A stretch of 64,000 nucleotides of DNA, taken from contig CAJTKU010000003.1 in assembly GCA_910577015.1 (NCBI GenBank), positions 210,422-274,421 of the forward strand, given 5' to 3'. The position numbers were made by a program, and so were the translations under genes. The notes beneath the pieces were generated by a model. The model searched no databases. It saw nothing but the letters and a program-made list of their open reading frames with translations, and was not told where the DNA came from. Source of the DNA: an uncultured Lachnospiraceae bacterium (lineage in GTDB: Bacteria; Bacillota; Clostridia; Lachnospirales; Lachnospiraceae). Shown piece after piece: positions 9,207 through 18,661 of the stretch; the stretch's first letter is position 1; every line of letters begins with the position of its first letter.

Positions 9207-12200
9207 ATGGCATTTACCCATCTGCATGTCCACACGGAATATTCCCTGCTGGACGGCTCCAATAAAATAAAGGAATATGTAAAACGGGTGAAGGAGCTGG
9301 GAATGGACAGCGCGGCCATCACGGACCATGGCGTCATGTACGGCGTCATAGATTTTTATAAGGCGGCTAGGGAAGCGGGCATCAAGCCCATCTTGGGCTG
9401 TGAGGTTTATGTTGCGCCCAATTCCCGTTTTGACAAGGAACTGACGGGCGGTGAGGACAGGTATTACCATCTCGTGCTGCTTGCGGAGAACAATACGGGT
9501 TATGCCAATCTGATGAAAATTGTAAGCCGGGGATTTACCGAAGGTTATTATTACAGGCCCCGTGTCGACATGGAGGTGTTAAACCGCTACCATGAAGGCA
9601 TTATTGCCCTGTCGGCATGCCTTGCGGGGGAAGTGCAGAGGTATATCGTAAAGGGCCTTGTGGATGAGGCGAAAAAGACGGCCCGCAAATACGAAGCCTG
9701 CTTCGGAAAAGGCAATTTCTTTCTGGAAATGCAGGACCACGGCATTTCGGAGCAGAAAATTGTCAATACGGAGCTGTTAAAAATGAGCAGGGAACTCGAT
9801 ATCCCTTTGGTGGTTACCAACGACGTGCATTACACCTATGAAAAGGACGCGGATTCCCACGATATCCTGCTTTGCCTGCAGACGGGCAAAAAGCTTGCGG
9901 ATGAAGACCGTATGCGCTACGAGGGCGGCCAGTATTTTGTAAAAAGCGAAGAGGAAATGAAAGGTCTGTTTCCTTATGCATGGGAGGCGGTGGAAAACAC
10001 CCAGAGGATTGCCGACAGATGCAATGTGGAAATTGAGTTTGGCGTGACGAAGCTGCCAAAGTATGATGTGCCAAAAGGGTATGACTCATGGACTTATCTC
10101 AATAAGCTGTGTAAGGACGGTCTGGCAGAACGGTACGAGGACGCCGGCGCGCCTGCCGGAAACACAGGGCAGACCCTGCAGGAGCGTCTTGATTATGAGC
10201 TTGACGTCATCCGCACCATGGGTTATGTGGATTATTTTTTGATTGTGTGGGATTTTATCAATTATGCAAGGGAAAACGGCATTCCGGTAGGACCCGGAAG
10301 GGGCTCTGCCGCGGGAAGCGTGGTTTCGTACTGCCTGAAGATTACCAATATCGACCCCATACGCTACAACCTGCTGTTTGAGCGTTTTTTAAACCCGGAG
10401 CGTGTTTCCATGCCCGATATCGACGTGGACTTCTGTTACGAGAGAAGACAGGAGGTCATCGACTATGTGGGCCGCAAATACGGCGCCGACAAGGTGGTGC
10501 AGATTGTAACCTTCGGTACGATGGCGGCGAAGGGCGTTATCAGGGACGTGGGGCGCGTCATGGATTTGCCCTATGCCTTTGTGGATTCCATTGCCAAGAT
10601 GGTTCCCTTTGAGTTAAACATTACCATAGACAGGGCGCTGGAAATCAACCCGGAGTTCAGGAATCTGTATCACAGCGACGAACAGGTGCGCCACCTGATA
10701 GATATGTGCAAGCGTCTGGAGGGTCTTCCCCGCCATACCTCCATGCACGCGGCCGGAGTGGTAATCTGCCAGAAGGCGGCGGATGAGTTTGTTCCCCTTT
10801 CCAGAGGGGCGGACGGCTCCATCACCACCCAGTTTACCATGACGACGCTGGAAGAACTGGGGCTTTTGAAGATGGATTTTCTGGGACTGCGCACCCTGAC
10901 GGTCATAAAAGACGCCGTGGATTTGATAGAAAAGGGTACCGGAAAACACATCGATATCGACCATATTGATTATGACGACAAAAAAGTGCTGGATTCCCTG
11001 AGTACGGGAAAGACGGACGGGGTGTTCCAGCTGGAAAGCGCCGGCATGAAAAACTTCATGAAGGAGTTGAAGCCGGAAAACCTGGAGGATGTCATTGCAG
11101 GGATTTCCCTGTACCGTCCCGGTCCTATGGACTTTATCCCCAAATACATCAAGGGAAAGAACAGCGGCGCGGATATCACCTATTCGTGTCCCCAGCTTGA
11201 GCCGATTCTGTCTTCCACATACGGCTGTATCGTGTATCAGGAGCAGGTAATGCAGATTGTGCGGGACCTTGGCGGCTATACGTTAGGAAGGAGCGATTTG
11301 GTGCGCCGTGCCATGAGCAAAAAGAAACAGTCCGTCATGGAGAAGGAGCGCGCCAATTTCATATTCGGCAACGAGGAGGAAAACGTGCCCGGATGCGTGT
11401 CAAAGGGCATCAGTGAAAAGGTTGCGGGACAGATTTACGAGGATATGATGGATTTTGCCAAATACGCCTTTAACAAATCCCATGCGGCCTGCTATGCCGT
11501 GGTGGCCTATCAGACGGCTTATTTGAAGTATTATTACCCGGTGGAGTTTATGGCGGCGCTTCTGACCTCGGTGATTGACAATTCCAAAAAGGTTTCCGAG
11601 TATATACTGGTCTGCCGCAGCATGGACATCAAAATCCTGCCGCCGGACATCAACGAAGGCGAAAGCGGCTTTTCCGTGTCGCAGGGAAGCATTCGTTATG
11701 CCCTGACGGCAATCAAAAGCGTAGGATGGCCGGTCATCAAAAGCGTGGTGGAAGAACGAAAGGAAAGAGGCCCGTTTACCAACCTGAACGATTTTATTAC
11801 CCGCATGGCGGACAAGGACATCAATAAAAGGGCGGTTGAGAATTTTATAAAAGCCGGTGCGCTGGACAGCCTTGGGGGAACCAGAAAACAGTTTATGAGC
11901 GTGTATGTCCAGGTCATGGAGCATGTGCAGAAGGACAAGAAAAACAATATGGCAGGACAGATTTCCCTTTTCGATATTGTGGAGGAGGATGTAAAGGAAA
12001 GCTTTGACGTGCAGCTTCCGAATGTAGGGGAATACTCAAAAGAAATGCGGTTAAACTTTGAAAAGGAAGTCCTGGGCATTTATGTAAGCGGCCATCCGCT
12101 GGAGGAATATGAAGGGGTATGGCGCAAAAAGATATCCGCCACGACGGCTGATTTTGCGCTGGATGAAGAAACGGGCGCCGTTACATTAAGGGATGGCGCA

Positions 12201-12686
12201 AATGTAACCATTGGCGGCATAATATCGGACAAAACCATAAAATACACAAAGAATGATAAAGTAATGGCCTTCCTTACCATCGAAGATTTGGTAGGCACGG
12301 TGGAGGTTGTGGTTTTCCCCAGGGATTATGAGAAGAACGCCGCTTTTCTGACGGAGGATGCAAAGGTCTTTATCCAGGGCAGGGTTTCCGTGGAGGAGGA
12401 CAAGGACGGAAAACTGATTTGCGAGCGTATCCAGCCCTTTGATTTGCTTACAAAAAATATCTGGATTAAGTTTCCCACAGTGGAAGCCTATCAGGAAACG
12501 GAAGCAAAGCTGTTTGCCGCCATTGCGGAGTCAGAAGGAAACGACGGCATCGTAATCTACGTGGAAAATCCGAAAGCCAAAAAGGAGCTTCCCAGAAACA
12601 AGTGGGTCAGGGCGGATGAAGCGCTTCTGCAAAGTCTTTGCAGTCTGTTCGGCGAAGACAACGTAAAGGTGGTAACAAAAAGCTGA
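9207..12686 (+). CDS. dnaE: DNA polymerase III subunit alpha, DnaE type
   Basis: Replicative C-family polymerase, 1,159 residues. Domains in order: PHP (HLHVHTEYSLLDG at the start), catalytic palm with the aspartate motif MPDIDVDF near residues 399-406, fingers, helix-hairpin-helix region, and an OB-fold (about 990-1,080). In low-GC Gram-positives DnaE normally works beside PolC, doing primer extension; that role is from family knowledge. AGGAGTGAGG precedes ATG 9207. It lies 33 bases after the ABC gene. Confidence 0.96.
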   Translation: MAFTHLHVHTEYSLLDGSNKIKEYVKRVKELGMDSAAITDHGVMYGVIDFYKAAREAGIKPILGCEVYVAPNSRFDKELTGGEDRYYHLVLLAENNTGYANLMKIVSRGFTEGYYYRPRVDMEVLNRYHEGIIALSACLAGEVQRYIVKGLVDEAKKTARKYEACFGKGNFFLEMQDHGISEQKIVNTELLKMSRELDIPLVVTNDVHYTYEKDADSHDILLCLQTGKKLADEDRMRYEGGQYFVKSEEEMKGLFPYAWEAVENTQRIADRCNVEIEFGVTKLPKYDVPKGYDSWTYLNKLCKDGLAERYEDAGAPAGNTGQTLQERLDYELDVIRTMGYVDYFLIVWDFINYARENGIPVGPGRGSAAGSVVSYCLKITNIDPIRYNLLFERFLNPERVSMPDIDVDFCYERRQEVIDYVGRKYGADKVVQIVTFGTMAAKGVIRDVGRVMDLPYAFVDSIAKMVPFELNITIDRALEINPEFRNLYHSDEQVRHLIDMCKRLEGLPRHTSMHAAGVVICQKAADEFVPLSRGADGSITTQFTMTTLEELGLLKMDFLGLRTLTVIKDAVDLIEKGTGKHIDIDHIDYDDKKVLDSLSTGKTDGVFQLESAGMKNFMKELKPENLEDVIAGISLYRPGPMDFIPKYIKGKNSGADITYSCPQLEPILSSTYGCIVYQEQVMQIVRDLGGYTLGRSDLVRRAMSKKKQSVMEKERANFIFGNEEENVPGCVSKGISEKVAGQIYEDMMDFAKYAFNKSHAACYAVVAYQTAYLKYYYPVEFMAALLTSVIDNSKKVSEYILVCRSMDIKILPPDINEGESGFSVSQGSIRYALTAIKSVGWPVIKSVVEERKERGPFTNLNDFITRMADKDINKRAVENFIKAGALDSLGGTRKQFMSVYVQVMEHVQKDKKNNMAGQISLFDIVEEDVKESFDVQLPNVGEYSKEMRLNFEKEVLGIYVSGHPLEEYEGVWRKKISATTADFALDEETGAVTLRDGANVTIGGIISDKTIKYTKNDKVMAFLTIEDLVGTVEVVVFPRDYEKNAAFLTEDAKVFIQGRVSVEEDKDGKLICERIQPFDLLTKNIWIKFPTVEAYQETEAKLFAAIAESEGNDGIVIYVENPKAKKELPRNKWVRADEALLQSLCSLFGEDNVKVVTKS

Positions 12687-12778
12687 ATTTTGATACTTTA
12701 CCAATAAAAATCAAAAAAAGATTGAAAAGCGCACTAAAAAGGATTAAAATAGAGGAAATTGCACAGGAGGTTTTGGGC

Positions 12779-13753
12779 ATGGCAGAACAAGTAAAGACAA
12801 TCGCCGTACTTACGAGTGGCGGAGACGCACCCGGAATGAATGCCGCAATCCGTGCCGTGGTTCGTACCGCGATAGCCAGGGGATTGACCGTAAAGGGAAT
12901 TGAAAGAGGCTACATGGGCCTTATTAATGAAGAAATTATAGATATGGAAACAAGGAATGTTTCAGATATTATCCAGAGGGGCGGAACCATTTTGGGAACG
13001 GCCCGCTGTCCTGAGTTCAAAAATCCGGAAGTGCAGCAGAAAGGCGCCGATATCTGCAGGAAGCACGGAATCGACGGTCTGGTTGTCATCGGCGGGGACG
13101 GTTCTTACCGTGGCGCACAGGCTTTGTCGAGACTCGGCATCAATGCCATCGGCCTGCCGGGGACGATTGATTTGGACATTGCATGCACCGATTATACCAT
13201 CGGCTTTGATACCGCAGTCAATACCGCCATGGAAGCCATTGACAAGGTGCGGGACACTTCTTCTTCCCATGAAAGATGCAGCATCATTGAGGTTATGGGG
13301 CGCAACGCAGGGTATATTGCGCTGTGGTGCGGGATTGCAAACGGCGCGGAAGATATCATGCTTCCTGAAAAGTATGATTATGATGAACAGGCAATTATCA
13401 ACAATATCATAGAAAAACGCAAGATGGGTAAGAAACATCATATTATCATCAATGCGGAAGGAATCGGGCACTCCAATTCCATGGCAAAGAGAATTGAAGC
13501 AGCAACCGGCATAGAAACGAGGGCTACCATACTGGGACACATGCAGCGTGGCGGAAGCCCGACCTGCAAGGACCGTTATTACGCTTCCATTATGGGCGCG
13601 TATGCGGTAGACCTTTTGATTGCAGGCAAAACAAAGAGAGTAGTAGGGTACCAGAAGGGGCAGTTTGTCGACTTTGACATTGAAGAAGCGCTTGCCATGA
13701 CAAAGGCCATACCGGAGTACTCCTACGAAATAAGTCAGCTTTTATCCAAATAA
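12779..13753 (+). CDS. pfkA: ATP-dependent 6-phosphofructokinase
   Basis: Glycolytic kinase, fructose 6-phosphate to fructose 1,6-bisphosphate; 324 residues. ATG 12779 follows CAGGAGG; a longer frame into dnaE is not the gene. Seen: LTSGGDAPGMNA at the N-terminus, GGDGS at 104-108 (Gly here marks ATP rather than pyrophosphate use) and IEVMGRNAGYIAL. Odd: the catalytic motif usually written TIDND reads TIDLD, so the Asn between the two aspartates is Leu while both aspartates remain. Located 92 bases after dnaE. Confidence 0.95.
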   Translation: MAEQVKTIAVLTSGGDAPGMNAAIRAVVRTAIARGLTVKGIERGYMGLINEEIIDMETRNVSDIIQRGGTILGTARCPEFKNPEVQQKGADICRKHGIDGLVVIGGDGSYRGAQALSRLGINAIGLPGTIDLDIACTDYTIGFDTAVNTAMEAIDKVRDTSSSHERCSIIEVMGRNAGYIALWCGIANGAEDIMLPEKYDYDEQAIINNIIEKRKMGKKHHIIINAEGIGHSNSMAKRIEAATGIETRATILGHMQRGGSPTCKDRYYASIMGAYAVDLLIAGKTKRVVGYQKGQFVDFDIEEALAMTKAIPEYSYEISQLLSK

Positions 13754-13769
13754 TTTGTCGCAGCTATAG

Positions 13770-13816
13770 AAAAGAACCTTGGGAGGTCTGGGAACTGGAC
13801 TGAGCAGGGTTCTTTT
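13770..13816 (+). terminator. Possible stem-loop after pfkA
   Basis: AAAAGAACC (13770-13778) can pair with GGTTCTTTT (13808-13816) around a 29-base loop. The AT-rich base and terminal T-run fit a terminator, but the loop is long. Confidence 0.35.
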
Positions 13817-13869
13817 CACATGTTGCAGATTTTGAAGCCGCTAAAAAGCAGGCGGCACAGGGAGCAGGT

Positions 13870-14673
13870 ATGATTACAAGTATAGGGAATCCGCGTATCA
13901 AACAGCTTGTACAGTGGCAGGGCAGGGCAAGGGAGCGCAGGAAGGACGGCGTGTTTATTGTAGAAGGCGTGAAAATGCTGGAGGAAGCGCCGGTGGAATG
14001 GATTCGGGAGGTTTATCTCACGGAAGAGTTTGCCGGACGGCTAAAACAGGCAAAAAATGAAAAAGAACATCTGTTATGGAAAAAGCTGGAAGATGTCCGG
14101 TTTGAACTGGTGACGAAAGAGGTTATGAAAAGGGCGGCTGACACCCAGACCCCCCAGGGAGCGCTTCTGGTATTAAAACAGCCCGTATATACACTGGACG
14201 AGGTGCTTTGCAGGGGAAAAAACGGCTTGTACCTGGTGCTGGAGGATTTGCAGGACCCTGGAAATCTGGGGACAATAGTGCGGACCGGTGAAGGGGCGGG
14301 CATAAGCGGCATTATCATGAGCAGCAAGACGGTGGATATCTTTAATCCCAAGACAATCCGCGCTACGATGGGTTCCATTTACAGGGTTCCTTTTATATAT
14401 GTAGAAACACTTTCGGACACGCTGGCCCGGATGCGGAAAGCAGGGGTGGCTGTCTATGCGGCGCACTTACAAGGAGAAACCCTTTACCACGATTTTTCCT
14501 ACAAAGGCGCGACGGCGTTTTTAATCGGAAATGAAGGGGCAGGCCTGAAGAAAGAGACAGCGGAAGCGGCGGATTTCTGCTTAAAGATTCCCATGGAAGG
14601 AAGCGTGGAATCCCTGAATGCAGCCGTGTCGGCAGCCCTTCTTTTATACGAGGCAAAAAGACAAAGAAATTAA
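13870..14673 (+). CDS. TrmH/SpoU-family RNA 2'-O-methyltransferase
   Basis: SAM-dependent methyltransferase acting on ribose of rRNA or tRNA, 267 residues. N-terminal substrate-binding domain (NPRIKQLVQWQ...VFIVEGVKML) then the SPOUT knot domain with the three family motifs: DPGNLGTIVRT near 129, IGNEGAGL near 218 and IPMEGSVESLNAAVSAALLLYE near 240-260. The N-terminal region resembles the 23S rRNA methyltransferase (YsgA/RlmB-like) branch; the target nucleotide is not inferable. 29 bases before proC. Confidence 0.87.
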   Translation: MITSIGNPRIKQLVQWQGRARERRKDGVFIVEGVKMLEEAPVEWIREVYLTEEFAGRLKQAKNEKEHLLWKKLEDVRFELVTKEVMKRAADTQTPQGALLVLKQPVYTLDEVLCRGKNGLYLVLEDLQDPGNLGTIVRTGEGAGISGIIMSSKTVDIFNPKTIRATMGSIYRVPFIYVETLSDTLARMRKAGVAVYAAHLQGETLYHDFSYKGATAFLIGNEGAGLKKETAEAADFCLKIPMEGSVESLNAAVSAALLLYEAKRQRN

Positions 14674-14702
14674 ATCTGAAGTTAATAAGAAAGGAGCTTA
14701 CA

Positions 14703-15497
14703 ATGACGATAGGTTTTATAGGATTGGGAAATATGGCGCGTGCCATGATAGGCGGCATGCTGAAAAAAAATATAGTATCCCCTGACGAAATCTGCGGTTC
14801 AGCAAAGACGCAGGCAACGCTTGAGAGGTGTAAAAAAGAGTTCGGTATCCGGACGATGGCGGACAATGCATCTACAGCCGCGGCATCCGACATCCTCTTT
14901 CTGGCGGTGAAGCCCGTATTTTTCCCCGAAGTTATCGGGGAGATTAAGGACAGCTTAAAAGAAAATACGGTGGTTGTCAGCATAGCCGCCGGAAAGACCA
15001 TGGCTGATATAGAAGGATTGTTCGGACGCCGGATAAAACTAATCCGGTGTATGCCAAACACGCCGGCGATGGTTCTGGAAGGCTGTACCGCAGCGGTGCG
15101 GGGAGATGCGGTTTCCGATGAAGAAATGGAGCAGGTAAAACGGCTTCTTGCCTCCTTTGGAACGATAAATGAAGTGCCTGAACACATGATGGACGCCGTA
15201 GTCGGCGTCAGCGGCAGTTCTCCTGCATATGTGTTTCTGTTTATTGAAGCGATGGCCGACGGCGCAGTTCTTGCGGGAATCCCCAGAAAACAGGCATATG
15301 AGATGGCAGCGCAGTCCGTGCTCGGCAGCGCCAAAATGGTACTGGAAACAGGCCTTCATCCCGGAGAATTAAAAGACATGGTATGCTCCCCGGGCGGAAC
15401 CACCATTGAAGCGGTAAAAGTACTGGAAGAATCCGGCCTCCGCGCCGCCGTCATAAACGCCATGGAAGCCTGTATCGAAAAATCCCGTAATTTGTAA
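14703..15497 (+). CDS. proC: Pyrroline-5-carboxylate reductase
   Basis: Last step of proline synthesis: NAD(P)H reduction of pyrroline-5-carboxylate. 264 residues, full length. Seen: Rossmann start IGFIGLGNMARAMIGG, KPVFFPEVIGEI, MPNTPAMVLEGCTA and the C-terminal signature SPGGTTIEAVKVLEESGLRAAVINA. AAGGAG lies before ATG 14703. The gene stop is followed at once by a very long palindrome rather than a simple terminator. Confidence 0.94.
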   Translation: MTIGFIGLGNMARAMIGGMLKKNIVSPDEICGSAKTQATLERCKKEFGIRTMADNASTAAASDILFLAVKPVFFPEVIGEIKDSLKENTVVVSIAAGKTMADIEGLFGRRIKLIRCMPNTPAMVLEGCTAAVRGDAVSDEEMEQVKRLLASFGTINEVPEHMMDAVVGVSGSSPAYVFLFIEAMADGAVLAGIPRKQAYEMAAQSVLGSAKMVLETGLHPGELKDMVCSPGGTTIEAVKVLEESGLRAAVINAMEACIEKSRNL

Positions 15498-15499
15498 AT

Positions 15500-15716
15500 G
15501 TTTTTAGGAAAACAGATTTCTTCATATGCATGTCGGCGCCCGGGGCGTGCATTTGTTCCAACAGGACACGCTCTCGCTCGGGTAAAAACACAGCGGCACG
15601 TAGGATACCAAAGTACGGTATCCAAATGCCGGTGTTTTTACACGGTCCTTTATGGAATCAAATGCACGCCCCGGGCGCCGACATGCATATGAAGAAATCA
15701 CCCATTTTCCAAAAAC
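15500..15716. repeat. Long imperfect palindrome (about 215 nt) between proC and the SleB-like gene
   Basis: Perfect 41-base arms at 15515-15555 and 15659-15699 (GC-rich core GGCGCCCGGGGC). Nested inside are further matching pairs: GTAAAAACAC 15582-15591 with GTGTTTTTAC 15632-15641, CGGCA 15594-15598 with TGCCG 15627-15631, and GGATACC 15603-15609 with GGTATCC 15617-15623 around a seven-base loop. Weaker pairing (GTTTTT, GGAAAA) extends outward on both sides. The whole gap between genes is thus one hairpin or cruciform. No ORF in it is credible. It could be a MITE-like insertion or a transcribed structure. Confidence 0.85.
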
Positions 15717-15745
15717 TTGACAAATCGGAAAACCTCTGCTATGAT
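15717..15745 (+). promoter_or_regulatory. Sigma-A promoter for the SleB-like hydrolase gene
   Basis: Perfect TTGACA (15717-15722), 17-base spacer, TATGAT (15740-15745). The -35 box touches the outer edge of the long palindrome. The leader to ATG 15873 would be about 120 bases; no riboswitch or attenuator pattern was recognised in it. Confidence 0.75.
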
Positions 15746-15872
15746 ACTTCCGTAACAAATTTTAATAAATTTGTAATAAATGTAATAACTTTGGCATAAT
15801 TATAAGGTATGGCACCATTTCTGAGGTGCATATGTACAGGAAAGTAAGTTTTACATTTGGAGGTAAAGGTAT

Positions 15873-16958
15873 ATGTTTAGAAGCAGAAGGCTGCTTGTAT
15901 CCGCCGTGTCTTTGTGTATGGCATTGGTGTTAGTATTTCATACAAGCATGATTGCGGAAGCTGGCAGCGTAAAGAATTACCTGATTCATTACAATGGAGG
16001 CGCTTCGGCGGTGTTGAATCCTGCCGTGACAAACGCGTCGGAAACAGTGAACGCCACGGCGGAAGAGTTAAACCTGGATTTGAGCGCGGTTACCATCAAG
16101 GAAGAGTCCAAGCTTGTCATGGCGAATGTGAGCAGTGCATTGAATGTGCGTCTGGAGCCCGATGCAGATTCCGAAAAAGTCGGTAAACTGTACAAGGACT
16201 GCGGCGGCACCATTTTGGAAAGAAGGGACGGCTGGACCAAAATCCAGTCAGGAGAATTGATTGGATGGGCAAGTGATGAATATCTGCTCTTTGGTGCGGA
16301 AGCAGAAGAACTTGCGGCAAGCGTGGGTGTGACGGTTGCCCACATTGACAGTGACAACGGCTTGAAAATCAGGACGGCGCCCACCACGGAATCAGAATTT
16401 TACGGCGTGCTGCCTTATGGGGATGAGGTGGAAGTGCTGTCGGTCGGCGAGGACGGATGGGCATGTATCGACTATGAAGGCACGGACGGATATGTTTCCA
16501 CCGAATATATCACCATCGAATTTAAAATTGACTCCGGGGAAACGATGGAGGCAATCAAGGAACGCGAAGCGGCGGAAGCCGAAGCAAAGCGTCATGTTAA
16601 TTATGGCGAGTTTACCACCGATGCGGACACGACTCTGCTTCTTGCGGCGCTGATTCAGTGCGAGGCAGGCGGGGAGTCTTACGAGGGACAGCTTGCGGTC
16701 GGCGCGGTAGTCATGAACCGTGTGAGGAGCGGGGCATATCCCGATACCATCCATGGCGTTATTTACGCCTCCGGTCAGTTTACGCCTGCACAGAGCGGTA
16801 AGGTAAACAGGGTGCTGGAATCCGGCAAGATTAAGCAGAGCTGTATCGACGCTGCAAAAGAAGCCATTTCAGGGGTTTCCAATGTAGGTGATTTGACGCA
16901 CTTCAGACGTAATAACGGCAGGGAAGGCCTTGTTATAGGCAACCATGTATTTTATTAA
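15873..16958 (+). CDS. Secreted SH3-domain cell-wall hydrolase, SleB (hydrolase_2) type
   Basis: Exported peptidoglycan hydrolase of 361 residues. Seen: a signal peptide (positive start, hydrophobic core, cleavage about residue 30 after AEA), two bacterial SH3 domains (about 80-140 and 150-215) that bind wall, and a C-terminal SleB-like domain (about 250-361) with IQCEAGGESYEGQLAVGAVVMNRV, in which the Glu near 263 is the expected catalytic acid. SleB proteins act in spore germination, but SH3-SleB proteins also occur in vegetative Clostridia, so timing is uncertain. Own promoter, own terminator. Confidence 0.85.
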   Translation: MFRSRRLLVSAVSLCMALVLVFHTSMIAEAGSVKNYLIHYNGGASAVLNPAVTNASETVNATAEELNLDLSAVTIKEESKLVMANVSSALNVRLEPDADSEKVGKLYKDCGGTILERRDGWTKIQSGELIGWASDEYLLFGAEAEELAASVGVTVAHIDSDNGLKIRTAPTTESEFYGVLPYGDEVEVLSVGEDGWACIDYEGTDGYVSTEYITIEFKIDSGETMEAIKEREAAEAEAKRHVNYGEFTTDADTTLLLAALIQCEAGGESYEGQLAVGAVVMNRVRSGAYPDTIHGVIYASGQFTPAQSGKVNRVLESGKIKQSCIDAAKEAISGVSNVGDLTHFRRNNGREGLVIGNHVFY

Positions 16959-16970
16959 ATAACAGGAAGT

Positions 16971-17005
16971 AACGGCATAGCCAGTCAGGCTGTGCCGTTT
17001 TTTCT
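16971..17005 (+). terminator. Terminator after the SleB-like gene
   Basis: AACGGCATAGCC (16971-16982) pairs with GGCTGTGCCGTT (16988-16999), five-base loop, one mismatch, then a T-run TTTTTCT. Confidence 0.88.
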
Positions 17006-17111
17006 GGTATGGTTGGAAAACGCCGGAAGGCGTCTTGCAGGAATAGCACAGAAAGGTATGATAAAGTGGCGCTTTGGTAACATTATAGAAGAAAACGTGC
17101 GTGAAAAGTGG

Positions 17112-17140
17112 TTGCCCGATAAAGCAAGGTGTAGTAATAT
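17112..17140 (+). promoter_or_regulatory. Possible sigma-A promoter for nfeD-SPFH operon
   Basis: TTGCCC (17112-17117), 17-base spacer, TAATAT (17135-17140), about 65 bases before the chosen nfeD start. Confidence 0.45.
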
Positions 17141-17204
17141 AAAACTATATAAGGGCAGCAGCTTCTGGGACAGAGGCATGTAGTTGTTCGGATTGGAGGG
17201 TAAA

Positions 17205-17642
17205 ATGCAAAATATGCTGTTTGTATGGCTGGTTCTTTTGATTGTATTTATCATTGTAGAACTGGCGACAATGGGACTTACAACCATTTGGTTTGCAGCA
17301 GGCACGCTGGTGGCGGCAATTGCCGCAGCGGTTCATGCGCCGCTTGTCATACAGGTTGCGTTGTTTCTGGTGGTTTCCATTGTTCTGCTGTTATTTACCA
17401 GGCCGATTGCAGTCCGGTATTTTAATAAGGACCGGATTAAGACCAATGTGGAGAGCATGGTGGGCAGGCAGGCGATTGTCATCAGTGAAATCAACAATCT
17501 GGAAGGCATCGGACAGGTAACGGTAGGCGGACAGGAATGGGCGGCAAGGAGCAGGGACGAAAACCTGGAAATACCCGTCGGCACCGTGGTGATTGTCTGT
17601 GCAATCAGCGGCGTGAAATTGATTGTAGAACCCAAAATATAA
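17205..17642 (+). CDS. NfeD-like membrane protein
   Basis: Short NfeD family protein, 145 residues: two or three hydrophobic helices in the first 70 residues (WLVLLIVFIIVELA; VIQVALFLVVSIVLLLF) then a C-terminal OB-fold domain (VGRQAIVISEINN...GQVTVGGQEWAARS). NfeD proteins are encoded next to SPFH/stomatin proteins and are thought to work with them in membrane microdomains, as here. ATG 17205 follows GGAGGG; an in-frame TTG at 17184 is less likely. Confidence 0.85.
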   Translation: MQNMLFVWLVLLIVFIIVELATMGLTTIWFAAGTLVAAIAAAVHAPLVIQVALFLVVSIVLLLFTRPIAVRYFNKDRIKTNVESMVGRQAIVISEINNLEGIGQVTVGGQEWAARSRDENLEIPVGTVVIVCAISGVKLIVEPKI

Positions 17643-17663
17643 AAGAAAAAGGAGAAAGTAAAA

Positions 17664-18581
17664 ATGGAATGGATTATCATAGCATTGATAGTGTTGTTAC
17701 TGGTCATTTTGATTTCCTGCATCAAGATTGTGCCGCAGGCACAGGCATATGTGGTGGAAAGACTCGGTGCATATCAGGGAACCTGGTCTGTGGGTCTTCA
17801 CATTAAAGTGCCTTTTCTGGACAGGGTGGCGAGAAAAGTAAACTTAAAGGAGCAGGTCGCAGATTTCCCGCCCCAGCCGGTTATCACCAAGGATAATGTA
17901 ACCATGAGGATTGACACCGTTGTATTCTACCAGATTACCGACCCCAGACTGTTTACCTACGGCGTGGAAAATCCCATGATGGCGATTGAAAACCTGACGG
18001 CTACCACGCTCCGTAACATCATCGGTGAACTGGAACTGGACCAGACGCTGACATCCCGTGAAACCATCAACACCAAAATGCGCGCAGCGCTGGATATTGC
18101 AACCGACCCGTGGGGCATCAAAGTAAACCGTGTGGAACTGAAGAACATCATTCCTCCCGCAGAGATTCAGAATGCGATGGAAAGGCAGATGAAGGCAGAG
18201 CGTGAAAGACGTGAAGCTGTTACCAGGGCAGAGGGTGAAAAGAAAGCCAATATCCTTGTAGCCGAAGGTGAAAAAGAATCCGCAATTTTGCGTGCTGAGG
18301 CTGAAAAACAGTCTGCTATCCTGCGTGCGGAAGCAGAAAAGGAAAAAATGATTCGCGAGGCGGAAGGTGAAGCGGAAGCCATCCTGAAAGTGCAGCAGGC
18401 GAATGCAGACGGTATCAGGATGTTAAAAGAAGCCGGCGCTGATGAAGCCGTCCTCAAAATCAAGAGTCTGGAAGCCTTTGAAAAAGCCGCTGACGGCAAA
18501 GCCACCAAGATTCTTCTCCCCGCCGACTTACAAGGCGTGGCCTCTTTTGCCACAACCTTCAGGGAAATCGCTGACAAATAA
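17664..18581 (+). CDS. SPFH/Band 7 (stomatin/QmcA-like) membrane protein
   Basis: Membrane scaffold protein of 305 residues: one N-terminal membrane segment (about 3-21), SPFH domain (about 22-190: PQAQAYVVERLGAYQGTW...VPFLDRV), then a long charged helical repeat (AEGEKKANILVAEGEKESAILRAEAEK pattern, about 185-250) typical of oligomerising stomatins. It lies 22 bases after nfeD, the usual operon partner. Family function: organising lipid microdomains and assisting membrane protease control; no specific client can be inferred. Confidence 0.9.
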   Translation: MEWIIIALIVLLLVILISCIKIVPQAQAYVVERLGAYQGTWSVGLHIKVPFLDRVARKVNLKEQVADFPPQPVITKDNVTMRIDTVVFYQITDPRLFTYGVENPMMAIENLTATTLRNIIGELELDQTLTSRETINTKMRAALDIATDPWGIKVNRVELKNIIPPAEIQNAMERQMKAERERREAVTRAEGEKKANILVAEGEKESAILRAEAEKQSAILRAEAEKEKMIREAEGEAEAILKVQQANADGIRMLKEAGADEAVLKIKSLEAFEKAADGKATKILLPADLQGVASFATTFREIADK

Positions 18582-18614
18582 GATATCACAAAACAGAATA
18601 CGCATTAAATGCAC

Positions 18615-18656
18615 ACTCGGAATCCGCCCCGGTAGCGGACTCCGAGTATTTCTGTA
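18615..18656 (+). terminator. Terminator after the SPFH gene
   Basis: ACTCGGAATCCGC (18615-18627) pairs with GCGGACTCCGAGT (18635-18647) with one mismatched position, seven-base loop, then ATTTCTGT. The T-run is weak. Confidence 0.7.
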
Positions 18657-18661
18657 AAATG

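Noticed and set aside
15498..15799. Short ORFs on both strands sharing the peptide SSYACRRPGRAF
   Set aside because: The identity arises because both strands of the palindrome read the same; no coding evidence.
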